A model generated the notes under the pieces. The model ran no database searches and was not told the DNA's origin. It saw only the letters and a program-made list of their open reading frames with translations. From positions 1-43,372 of the forward strand of contig CALVHR010000016.1 of the NCBI GenBank assembly GCA_944328495.1: 43,372 bases of DNA, given 5' to 3'. Positions 18,307-25,741 of the stretch are shown here, in pieces (within the stretch, counting starts at the first letter, position 1; every line of letters starts with the position of its first letter). The position numbers and the translations under genes were made by a program. The stretch is from an uncultured Clostridia bacterium (GTDB lineage Bacteria; Bacillota; Clostridia; Christensenellales; Borkfalkiaceae).

Positions 18307-19224
18307 TCAATACTCATAATGCACATAAAACCTGGAAAGGATCATGTTTCCGAACACCAGCACGGCGACAAAGACAAACAACAGCCACGCCATTGCCGAC
18401 GCAACCCCCATCTGATAGGTGCCCGTGTATGCCAGATCGTAGATGCAAGCGACATAAAAACTGACTCCGTTTGCCCCGACATACGCTTCGGTAAATACCT
18501 GCACCCCCGCTATGATCGCCGTGATCAGGTTGTAGAGAATGGACGGGGTGACCAACGGCATCGTGATTTTGAAAAAACATACGGTACGGCTGGCCCCGTC
18601 CAGCTCCGCCGCCTCATAATAGGAAACGGGGATCTCGTTGAGGCCCGCAATATAAATGACCATTTTGCCACCAAACCCCCACAGCGAGATAATGATCAGC
18701 GTCATCAACGCCGTTCTGCTGTTCGAGAGCCACATGGGCAAATCTTCGCGCGCGATACCGAATTTCAGGAGCACGGAGTTGACCAGCCCGCTCGACGGAT
18801 CAAATACAAACGCGAACATGATCACCGTCGCAACCGCAGGAAGAATGCTCGGTATGTAAAAGAGGGTCCGAAATACCTTTGTACCCCGAAATTGCTTCGT
18901 CAATGCGTTTGCCGCGATCAAAGCGATCACATTTGTCAAGATTACGTTGAAAACCGCATAAATCAAAGAATTTTTAAACGCCGGCCAAAATTTCGGATAA
19001 AATTCCAGCAAATAACGATAATTTTTTAAGCCGATAAATTGCGCGTCTCCCGGATAATATAACAACCTGTCCGTAAAACTTGCGATCAGCGACGAAAAAA
19101 ACGGATATGCGGTCAGGATGCTGAACCCGATCACAGCCGGCAAAAGAAACAGATAAAAATGCAGCCTTTGCCGCCCCGCTCGGCCCAGGTGAAAACTGCC
19201 TGTACGTTTTTTTGTTTTTTCCAT
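18307..19224 (-). CDS. Sugar ABC transporter permease, MalF type
   Basis: A 305-residue permease starting at the ATG at 19224, which follows GAGGGGAAAC. A longer reading frame from 19338 would overlap the binding-protein gene and lacks a signal. Transmembrane segments begin at FYLFLLPAVIGF. The EAA loop reads YYEAAELDGASRTVCFF and ends in TMPLVTP, as expected for the MalF-like subunit. It should pair with the MalG-type protein downstream and receive sugar from the lipoprotein encoded 19 bases upstream. Confidence 0.95.
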   Translation of the reverse strand: MEKTKKRTGSFHLGRAGRQRLHFYLFLLPAVIGFSILTAYPFFSSLIASFTDRLLYYPGDAQFIGLKNYRYLLEFYPKFWPAFKNSLIYAVFNVILTNVIALIAANALTKQFRGTKVFRTLFYIPSILPAVATVIMFAFVFDPSSGLVNSVLLKFGIAREDLPMWLSNSRTALMTLIIISLWGFGGKMVIYIAGLNEIPVSYYEAAELDGASRTVCFFKITMPLVTPSILYNLITAIIAGVQVFTEAYVGANGVSFYVACIYDLAYTGTYQMGVASAMAWLLFVFVAVLVFGNMILSRFYVHYEY

Positions 19225-19243
19225 GTTTCCCCTCGGCAAAAAA

Positions 19244-20644
19244 TCAGAATTCCGTCTTGTAACGGTACATAATGTATGCGTTTGCGTTTTCTTCCGCAGC
19301 CTTTGCCGCCTGCTCCGCCGTGGAATACGTTCCGTCAATCAATTTATTTACTTCCGGAACAATATACTGCATCGTCACCTCTTCAAAATAGGAAAGTCGG
19401 GGCAGCGACGCCGCAATGGAAACGGAATCATAGATTGCTTCCAGATTTTTATATTTTGTCGCACGCTCCTCTTTGGGCACCGCCAATTGCATGTCCCGCT
19501 CCGACTTGCGCGGCGTGGGCATTGCAAATTCCGCCAGCTCTTCAAGATCAGTGCGCGGCGCCGTGAGCCATTTCAGCAGTTCCCACGCACCCTTTTTGTT
19601 TTTGGAATTTTTATGGATCCCGTACGCCGTAATGCTCATTTCTATGCCCGCACGGCTGTCCGTAAGCGCCGATTTCGGCAGCGGCGCCACGTCAAAATTC
19701 AGATTGGAATTGGAAAATGTCATCAGCTGACCGCACGCCACACTATAGAGCATCGCCACTTTTCCGCCCGCAAAATTCCCGAGATTTCCGCCGTCCGAGC
19801 CGTTGTGCGTCCCGATCTTGTCGGGATACTGCGCATTCGTCTGACCCTGTACACCCGTAATTCTGCGCCAATTTGTCAGCGCGCGAATCCCTTCTTCCGT
19901 GTTCAGCGTCACATATCCCTCATCGTCATACAGAGATCCGCCGTCCATCCTCAGCATGGAATACCACTGCGTCCACCACTCCGTCACCGTCTGGTTTCCC
20001 CACTGCTGCGCCGCACCCGAAGAATCATATTTTGTGAGCGCTTTCCCCGCCGCAACAAAATCTTCAAATGTCCAGTCCTCTGTCGGATACGCCTGCCCTG
20101 CCTGATCGAACAGATCTTTGTTATACAAGAGAACGGATACATTGAACGTCGTCGGCAAATAATACAAACCTTCGCCCGAACTCAGCGAATCAAGCATCCC
20201 GTCCAAAAAATCCTCGGACTGCACTTGCTGCGCGTCGCGCTCGATCAGCTTGTTCAAAGGAAGCAAAAACCCTTTCTGGTTTTCAATATGTACGTCGCCG
20301 CCCAAAATCAGATCAGGAGGATTCCCCGTGGATATGGCAGACGTCTGTTCCTGCTTGACCCCGTCGCCTGCGGCACCCCAACGCACCTCTACGTCATACT
20401 GCGGGTACGCATCCTCAAATGCCTCGATCTTCGGCGCATAATAGTCCTGCATATCATTGCTGAAATACACAAGGATCGTGTTGCTGGAATCATTCTTTCC
20501 TTCCCAATCGATCTTATCCCAGTCAATGACATCTTCATACGTATTGGTTTGTCCTTGCGCACCCCCGCCGCATGCCGAAAGCAACATCGACGTACTCGCC
20601 AAACAACAAATCGAAAGCACGATCGCAACCAATTTTTTTAACAT
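19244..20644 (-). CDS. Extracellular solute-binding lipoprotein of sugar ABC transporter, family 1
   Basis: A 466-residue lipoprotein (lipobox LSAC, Cys25) with the start at 20644 after AAGGAGGAAAAAATC; an in-frame Met ten codons earlier is not needed. The mature part has the family-1 binding-protein signature: a YFSNDMQDYYAPKIEAFE opening, NPPDLILGGDVH, YYLPTTFNVSVLLYNKDLF and the WTFEDFVAAGKAL segment. It captures an oligosaccharide outside the membrane and delivers it to the two permeases downstream. It is the second gene of the operon. Confidence 0.95.
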   Translation of the reverse strand: MLKKLVAIVLSICCLASTSMLLSACGGGAQGQTNTYEDVIDWDKIDWEGKNDSSNTILVYFSNDMQDYYAPKIEAFEDAYPQYDVEVRWGAAGDGVKQEQTSAISTGNPPDLILGGDVHIENQKGFLLPLNKLIERDAQQVQSEDFLDGMLDSLSSGEGLYYLPTTFNVSVLLYNKDLFDQAGQAYPTEDWTFEDFVAAGKALTKYDSSGAAQQWGNQTVTEWWTQWYSMLRMDGGSLYDDEGYVTLNTEEGIRALTNWRRITGVQGQTNAQYPDKIGTHNGSDGGNLGNFAGGKVAMLYSVACGQLMTFSNSNLNFDVAPLPKSALTDSRAGIEMSITAYGIHKNSKNKKGAWELLKWLTAPRTDLEELAEFAMPTPRKSERDMQLAVPKEERATKYKNLEAIYDSVSIAASLPRLSYFEEVTMQYIVPEVNKLIDGTYSTAEQAAKAAEENANAYIMYRYKTEF

Positions 20645-20674
20645 GATTTTTTCCTCCTTCCGCTTCCTGCGCAA

Positions 20675-23218
20675 TCAAAGAACTGCATCTTCCGTCACAA
20701 ACATAACTGTGTCAAACGTCGCAGACGTACCGGCCTTGCCGATAACATACAAATGAACCTCAAAACTCTCCGCGTTTTGCAGAAGTTTTGCAATTTCCGC
20801 ATCCGACAAATCAAATTTATAGACTCCGAGAGAGGTACAATCCCCGGTTGCAATTGTTATTTCCGTTTCACCGACTGCTATTTTAACGGAAATTTTATCT
20901 GCCGTACGCGTTTTGGCACTGACAAGAAGATAACGGGCGCCTTCTATCGCCGATTTATCGACCGTCTGCGTCACATTTCCGAACCCGTCACCCGTAAGTG
21001 TTGCCGTCATGCCGCCCCCTTCCGAAGGCTCGCATTGGTATCCGGTTTCCCATACACCGTTCGTAATGTCGGCAACCGTCTTTCCAAACACCAGACGACC
21101 ATACGTATATCCTCCGAGAGTCTCTCCGCTGCGAGTAACAAGTACCTCGAAGCGGTAAAGCCCGACCTCGTCAAACAATTTATCGCTCAGATCAAACAGG
21201 ATCCTGCGTTGCGCATCCATGCTTCCCTGCCCGTTGACGTCTTTTTCCTCTTCCGCAATCGTCGTCCGCGCCAGCACCGTACTATCTTCACCTTTCGACG
21301 CGACGATCGTAACTTCATCTCCCGACAGGATTTCATTGCCGAGTTCAAAACTCCCGTATCCAATCGCGGACGGATCAAGCTCAACTTCCACCGCCGCAAG
21401 CACTTCGATCTCAACCGAGTCATATGCGGCACCGTCCTCGCTGTATGCACTGACCATAGCCGAACCTGCCCGAAGTGCCGTAACCTCTCCGTTCGCAACC
21501 GTTAGAACAGATTCATCGCTGCTCACCCAAATAATTCCCGCATGATCGGCATTTCCCGGAGAACACTGTGCACTGAGCTGAGCCTTTGTTCCAATCAGCA
21601 TTTCTGCCGCCGCGTTGCTGATTACAACCGTTTGTACCGGCGTAAAAGATTCCTCTACTGTAAGTGAAAATTCTTTCCATGCATTGACATTATCTCGCGA
21701 AGATACCCTTACGATCGCGCTCCCCTCTTCCGTAAACGTGATCTTTCCCGCTTCATCTACTGCAAACCCCGTTCCTGCAGAAACCAATGTATATATTAAC
21801 GTCTTATCACTCGCATCAGCGGGATATATCTCCACCCCGGATGCAAGATCATATGAGCCGTCCGAAAGTTTGACCGTCGCTTGTCCGGCCGTCGTCGTAA
21901 AACGAATCTCTTCCACTCCCACTGTCCCGTTCAATATCACAGATCCGTACTTTTTTCCGTCAAATCCGACAGCACTGATTTCACATTCGCCCGCTTCCTT
22001 TACCTGAATCACCCCGTCATCACTTACCGAGATCCGCTCATTCTCCGCGACCCATGCAAACTCTTGAAAACTGGCGTTCGCCGGAGAACATGTCGCTGTC
22101 AAACGATATGTCGATCCGACCCGCACCTTTTCGGGAGCGGAAATCGAAACCGTTTCCAGCGCAACATAATCTTGCGTTCCGACTCCCTTCACGTATTCGT
22201 TTCTATCCGAATAGTTTACAATATCTCCGATCGTCAAATCATCCTGCACCGCATAGATCACCAACGTGACTTTTCCGCCATATACATAATAGGCATAGTC
22301 GTTCAGATCAAATGTGCACATCGACTCTTCCGAAACCGCAATATCGCCTAATACAACTTCCTCAAAACGGCTGTCTTCTCCGTCACCCCTGCGCAGCTTT
22401 ACCGCCCATACCGCACCCTTTTGTGCGCTGACTCGAAAATAAGGGTTGACAAAGGATCCGTCTTCTCTCTGCTGAATATCAAATACAATGCTCGCTCCCC
22501 CGTGATTGATTGAATCGTTGACTATACTAAGTTTCCCGTCTTCTCGCCGCTCTGCATTGTAAAACGTCCAATCCTCCCCTTCCGTCAAAGAACGAGAAAT
22601 ATACGCATCCGTATTATACACACTCAAAACTTTGCCCTGTTCATTCCCGACAAATCCAAATCCGATACCGTATACTCCGCCGACTATCCCTAAATCATCA
22701 AGTTGAAAATACACGCGATGATTCGGAAGCACTTCCGCCGTCGCCGCGCCGACTCGCACTCCGTCCTTTTCGGCAACGCCGTACACCACCGTCCCTGCCG
22801 CAATATCGGATGAAACATCCAAAAACAGGCAAGGCATACGTTCCGGTTCGGTCATCACCATAAACCGATTTTCCTCCGCGATCTCCGGTGTCACTACATG
22901 GACAGTGATCTCATCACGCGCAGTTGTCCCGTCTGCTGTCAACGTCACCACGGCGCTGCCTTCACCAACCGCACGAATATATCCCCCGTCCTCGACCGCG
23001 GCAATACTTTCATCCGAAGATACAAGATATGCCCGGCTCCCCGCTGCCAATAAGGGCTGCGCCGTAAAAGACAACAGACGAACTTCCCCGATATTCATCG
23101 AAACCGAATCCCCGTCATCAAACTGCAAACTCATTTTGCTGCACCCGATTAAACCGCCCAGTATAACCAGCAGCAGAATTGCCGCCATTAATATTTTTTT
23201 CCCGATCCGTTGCTTCAT
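20675..23218 (-). CDS. Ig-like (Big_2) surface lipoprotein, first gene of glycan operon
   Basis: An 847-residue lipoprotein (lipobox LIGC, Cys26; AAAGGAGC upstream). It has one Big_2-type Ig-like domain after the signal (about 28-110) and three more at about 353-615 (typical words: AQCSPGNADHAGIIWVSSDES, ALRAGSAMVSAYSEDG). A jelly-roll-like domain lies near 115-350 and a second near the C-terminus. The C-terminal domain resembles the two jelly-roll domains of the 1282-residue protein (compare FEVHLYVIGKAG with YLLRVYVVGAKD). No catalytic motif is visible, so I read it as a cell-surface glycan-binding protein feeding the transporter encoded 31 bases downstream. The function is inferred from domain content and position. 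Confidence 0.85.
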   Translation of the reverse strand: MKQRIGKKILMAAILLLVILGGLIGCSKMSLQFDDGDSVSMNIGEVRLLSFTAQPLLAAGSRAYLVSSDESIAAVEDGGYIRAVGEGSAVVTLTADGTTARDEITVHVVTPEIAEENRFMVMTEPERMPCLFLDVSSDIAAGTVVYGVAEKDGVRVGAATAEVLPNHRVYFQLDDLGIVGGVYGIGFGFVGNEQGKVLSVYNTDAYISRSLTEGEDWTFYNAERREDGKLSIVNDSINHGGASIVFDIQQREDGSFVNPYFRVSAQKGAVWAVKLRRGDGEDSRFEEVVLGDIAVSEESMCTFDLNDYAYYVYGGKVTLVIYAVQDDLTIGDIVNYSDRNEYVKGVGTQDYVALETVSISAPEKVRVGSTYRLTATCSPANASFQEFAWVAENERISVSDDGVIQVKEAGECEISAVGFDGKKYGSVILNGTVGVEEIRFTTTAGQATVKLSDGSYDLASGVEIYPADASDKTLIYTLVSAGTGFAVDEAGKITFTEEGSAIVRVSSRDNVNAWKEFSLTVEESFTPVQTVVISNAAAEMLIGTKAQLSAQCSPGNADHAGIIWVSSDESVLTVANGEVTALRAGSAMVSAYSEDGAAYDSVEIEVLAAVEVELDPSAIGYGSFELGNEILSGDEVTIVASKGEDSTVLARTTIAEEEKDVNGQGSMDAQRRILFDLSDKLFDEVGLYRFEVLVTRSGETLGGYTYGRLVFGKTVADITNGVWETGYQCEPSEGGGMTATLTGDGFGNVTQTVDKSAIEGARYLLVSAKTRTADKISVKIAVGETEITIATGDCTSLGVYKFDLSDAEIAKLLQNAESFEVHLYVIGKAGTSATFDTVMFVTEDAVL

Positions 23219-23238
23219 CCCTGCTCCTTTCCGTTTTC

Positions 23239-23268
23239 AGACACCTGAACATTTTCTTTCATGTGTCT
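23239..23268. promoter_or_regulatory. Imperfect inverted repeat in leader of glycan operon
   Basis: AGACACCTGAA (23239-23249) and TTCATGTGTCT (23258-23268) form 11-base arms with one mismatch around an 8-base centre. The repeat lies between the minus-strand -10 box and the start of the 847-residue lipoprotein gene. It could be an operator or a leader hairpin; it lacks a U tail and so is not a standard terminator. Confidence 0.4.
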
Positions 23269-23286
23269 CCTCCGGCATTGAAATAC

Positions 23287-23320
23287 TTGACTTTCTAAAT
23301 AATTCGATTATACTATAATC
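23287..23320 (+). promoter_or_regulatory. Overlapping divergent promoters around a 15-bp palindrome
   Basis: On the plus strand TTGACT (23287-23292), a 16-base spacer and TATACT (23309-23314) form a good promoter for the AraC gene at 23419. The palindrome at 23306-23320 (7-base arms, one central base) also provides TATAAT on the minus strand (23312-23307) for the glycan operon. At the matching -35 position that side reads ATAAAA, far from consensus. The layout suggests a constitutive regulator promoter and an activator-dependent operon promoter that cannot both be occupied by polymerase. Confidence 0.6.
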
Positions 23321-23418
23321 ATATTTCCATTTTATCACTAAATTTTAGATTTTCAACATTTTATTTGCTTTATTAATCTTAAAAATTGCTATATTCTTAA
23401 TTTTGGAGGTTTCGAAAG

Positions 23419-24258
23419 TTGGGCGTTGGTTACTACGAACTCTTCAGAGATTTTTCTTCAAACATCCTGATCAGCGAAAATACAAACAACTCTTGCGATC
23501 AACATTTTCATCGCAATATCGAACTCCTTTATGTACGTAAAGGAAATATGGACGCTGTCATAAACGGAAACTGCTATTCTTATAATCAGGATGAAATCGT
23601 ATTTGTCCCAAGCTACTTTACACATAAATTCAGTACCCCAAAATACTCTGATGTGCTCGTCCTTGTCATCCCTTTCGAACTCCTTTCTGACTTTAACGAA
23701 TTTTTTAAGGACAAACAACTTTCTCCACACCTCTCTGATTGCAAATACAATCTCATGATCCGCGACGCTTTGGAACTTTTACTTGAAATCCGTGCAAACA
23801 GCAATCAGTTCGTCCTGAAAGGCTTCGTCAACATAGTTTTTGGTCTGCTCGTAAACCATTACCCTGCCTCCTATGTTCGCAATAACAGCGGTGCAGATAT
23901 CATGATACGTATCCTTTCCTATATAGAAGAACACTTTACCGAGGATCTGTCTTTAAAATCAATTGCAGAAACTTTTAATTATAATAAGTATTACGTCTCC
24001 CATATGTTTAAAAAATACGTGGGCGAAAACTTTAAAAATTATATCAATACTGTTCGCCTTCAACACATTATCGAAAGTTTTAATAAGACCAAAGAAAAAA
24101 ATATTTCTTCCCTTGCCCATCGGTGCGGATTTAACAGCATGCCTTCTTTTTATCGATGCTTTCACGAAACTTACGGAATGTCTCCAAAAGAATTTTTTAC
24201 ACAACTAAAAAATAACATTGAATATAATATTTTAGACCAAACAGAAAATTCTCTTTAA
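23419..24258 (+). CDS. AraC-family transcriptional regulator (glycan operon)
   Basis: A 279-residue cytoplasmic regulator. The start is TTG at 23419, eight bases after GGAGG at 23405-23409. The N-terminal half is a cupin-like sugar-sensing domain (HFHRNIELLYVRKG, DEIVFVPSYFTHKF). The C-terminal 100 residues carry two helix-turn-helix motifs (LSLKSIAETFNYNKYYVSHMF, and ISSLAHRCGFNSMPSFYRCF ending in YGMSPKEF). It is divergently transcribed from the glycan operon with a 200-base shared intergenic region, the usual arrangement of a local activator. Its base composition is clearly more AT-rich than the operon it faces. Confidence 0.93.
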   Translation: MGVGYYELFRDFSSNILISENTNNSCDQHFHRNIELLYVRKGNMDAVINGNCYSYNQDEIVFVPSYFTHKFSTPKYSDVLVLVIPFELLSDFNEFFKDKQLSPHLSDCKYNLMIRDALELLLEIRANSNQFVLKGFVNIVFGLLVNHYPASYVRNNSGADIMIRILSYIEEHFTEDLSLKSIAETFNYNKYYVSHMFKKYVGENFKNYINTVRLQHIIESFNKTKEKNISSLAHRCGFNSMPSFYRCFHETYGMSPKEFFTQLKNNIEYNILDQTENSL

Positions 24259-24343
24259 ACTTACTTTTGATTCCCTGAATCGTATATTTTAACAGTTAAA
24301 ATTCGGCCCCTATTTTTTCATTAATTTGAATTTTTAATTTCGT

Positions 24344-24389
24344 AAAAAGTCAGGAGCCGCCGACTAATCCGGTGGCTCCTGACTTTTTT
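24344..24389 (+). terminator. Rho-independent terminator of first AraC gene
   Basis: GTCAGGAGCCGCCG (24349-24362) pairs with 24370-24383, with one G-U pair and a 7-base loop. It is preceded by A5 and followed by T6. It lies about 90 bases after the stop codon of the AraC gene and is a canonical intrinsic terminator on the plus strand. Confidence 0.9.
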
Positions 24390-24812
24390 CAAGAATAACA
24401 CGCTTAATCTGATTTCAAAAAATTTTTACATTCGAAAGAAATATGTATCTGCAAATATAAATTTGGACGCATTGTATAAAAAACAACCTCAACCGCCCTC
24501 TTTTATGAGTTCAGCTGAGGTTGCACTTGCGCGACCGCGATAAAAAAGATTTTTTGCGTTTTTTTAGCAAGTATATGAACTCACGGCTTTATATCTTTTA
24601 CATAAGCAAAGATATACCTGTAAACAAGACCTGTAAACAAGTTCACGGAAGAATTAAGAAAACCGTCTACCCTCATAGAGATTGCAGACGACAGGAATAT
24701 ACCGTTTCAATAATAATTTGATATATTTTCTCACCACAATAAACACTTCTTAAAATGCTTATCACATTTAAAAGGGCTTTGAAAGTTATTCCTTAATTTA
24801 AAAAACAACTCC
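24390..24812. other. AT-rich non-coding gap with hairpins
   Basis: No convincing gene is present. Two hairpins are visible: arms 24484-24491 and 24516-24523 (8 bp, 24-base loop), and arms 24590-24598 and 24608-24616 (perfect 9 bp, 9-base loop). Neither has a proper U tail. A perfect tandem duplication follows at 24616-24641. The stretch may be the remnant of a lost gene or hold an unrecognised small RNA; nothing in it fits a family I know. Confidence 0.5.
24616..24641. repeat. Perfect 13-bp tandem duplication
   Basis: ACCTGTAAACAAG occurs twice back to back (616-628 and 629-641 of the 24 kb block) immediately after a 9-bp hairpin. It could be a replication-slippage duplication or a paired protein-binding site; no open promoter element is aligned with it. 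Confidence 0.6.
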
Positions 24813-24841
24813 TTGACAAAAAGACTGTTTTGGCCTAAAAT
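24813..24841 (+). promoter_or_regulatory. Sigma-70-type promoter for second AraC gene
   Basis: TTGACA (24813-24818), a 17-base spacer and TAAAAT (24836-24841) on the plus strand form a near-consensus promoter. A start point near 24848 would give a leader of about 78 bases before the ATG at 24926, which has AAGGA at 24912-24916. Confidence 0.75.
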
Positions 24842-24925
24842 ATTAAATATATTAGACGCAAATCTTTATTTTTTGTGTACGATAATTTAAATTTATTTAT
24901 CTGTTATTCATAAGGAAATCCACTC

Positions 24926-25708
24926 ATGCCTATTATCAATTTTATTGAAAAATACTCTACGATCCGCAATCTTGGAGTACATAGTCACAGCTACTGGGAA
25001 ATCATTTATGTCTCTTCCGGAAGCGGCATGTTTGTGTTTTCCGATGACAAAACTATAAAATACAATCAGGGAGACGTCATTTGCATCCCGCCATTGTTGT
25101 TACACCAAAATTTCCCCGATAAAGGATTTTCCAATATACATTTAACCCTAATAAACTGGTCGCCCAATTTCCATGGCCCCGCACTCATTTCAAATTTGGA
25201 AAATGCCGACTTTCACTATGTAAATGATTTGCATTATATTCTCGATCTTACTTATCGGCAATTTCACTATATTCACCAAAACAAAGAGATTATCAACAAT
25301 CTGACCAATCTATTATTGTCCTATATTGATTCATTGATCCAATCTCCAGATGTATCGATTTCATCTAAAATCATTGAATCGAAAATCGTATCAAATTTTG
25401 AAAACCCCTATTTCGATTTGAATTCCGTCTACGAAGAATTTCCTTATTCCAAGCGGCACCTGCAAAGATTGTTTTTAAAAGATTACGGAGTTAGCCCGCT
25501 GCAATATCTAATCCAGCAAAAACTCAATGCAGCGATCAAATATCTGAACCAATCGATAAAAAACGATTATTCGATTTGTGAGATCGCAGATCGTTGCGGA
25601 TTCGGCGATCAATATTATTTCTCTCGAATTTTTAAAAAACAATTTGGCGTAAGCCCGAAAGAATTTCGTAAAAGCGGAGCTTCTTCGGCGGAAATAAAAG
25701 ATGAGTGA
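24926..25708 (+). CDS. AraC-family transcriptional regulator (glycoside operon)
   Basis: A 260-residue regulator with an N-terminal cupin-like domain (VHSHSYWEIIYVSSGSG, GDVICIPPLLLHQNF) and a C-terminal double helix-turn-helix region (NSVYEEFPYSKRHLQRLF, and ICEIADRCGFGDQYYFSRIF ending in GVSPKEF). The ATG at 24926 follows AAGGA by nine bases. The gene runs head-on into the GH1 gene, with 23 bases between the stop codons, at the distal end of the second minus-strand operon. It is the most likely local regulator of that operon, though the operon promoter lies 15 kb away at 40.5 kb. Confidence 0.93.
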   Translation: MPIINFIEKYSTIRNLGVHSHSYWEIIYVSSGSGMFVFSDDKTIKYNQGDVICIPPLLLHQNFPDKGFSNIHLTLINWSPNFHGPALISNLENADFHYVNDLHYILDLTYRQFHYIHQNKEIINNLTNLLLSYIDSLIQSPDVSISSKIIESKIVSNFENPYFDLNSVYEEFPYSKRHLQRLFLKDYGVSPLQYLIQQKLNAAIKYLNQSIKNDYSICEIADRCGFGDQYYFSRIFKKQFGVSPKEFRKSGASSAEIKDE

Positions 25709-25724
25709 TCTTTTTCCTGTTTAG

Positions 25725-25741
25725 TCGCTTTTTAAAAGCGA
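25725..25741. repeat. Small palindrome between convergent genes, weak terminator candidate
   Basis: TCGCTTTT and AAAAGCGA form 8-base arms around one T, overlapping the last codons of the GH1 gene in the 23-base convergent gap. The stem is AT-rich and has no clear U tail outside it, so its role in ending either transcript is uncertain. Confidence 0.3.

Noticed and set aside
24521-24721. Small plus-strand open frame of 66 codons in the gap between AraC genes
   Set aside because: No ribosome site or promoter is aligned with it, it crosses a hairpin and the tandem repeat, and its product is not protein-like.
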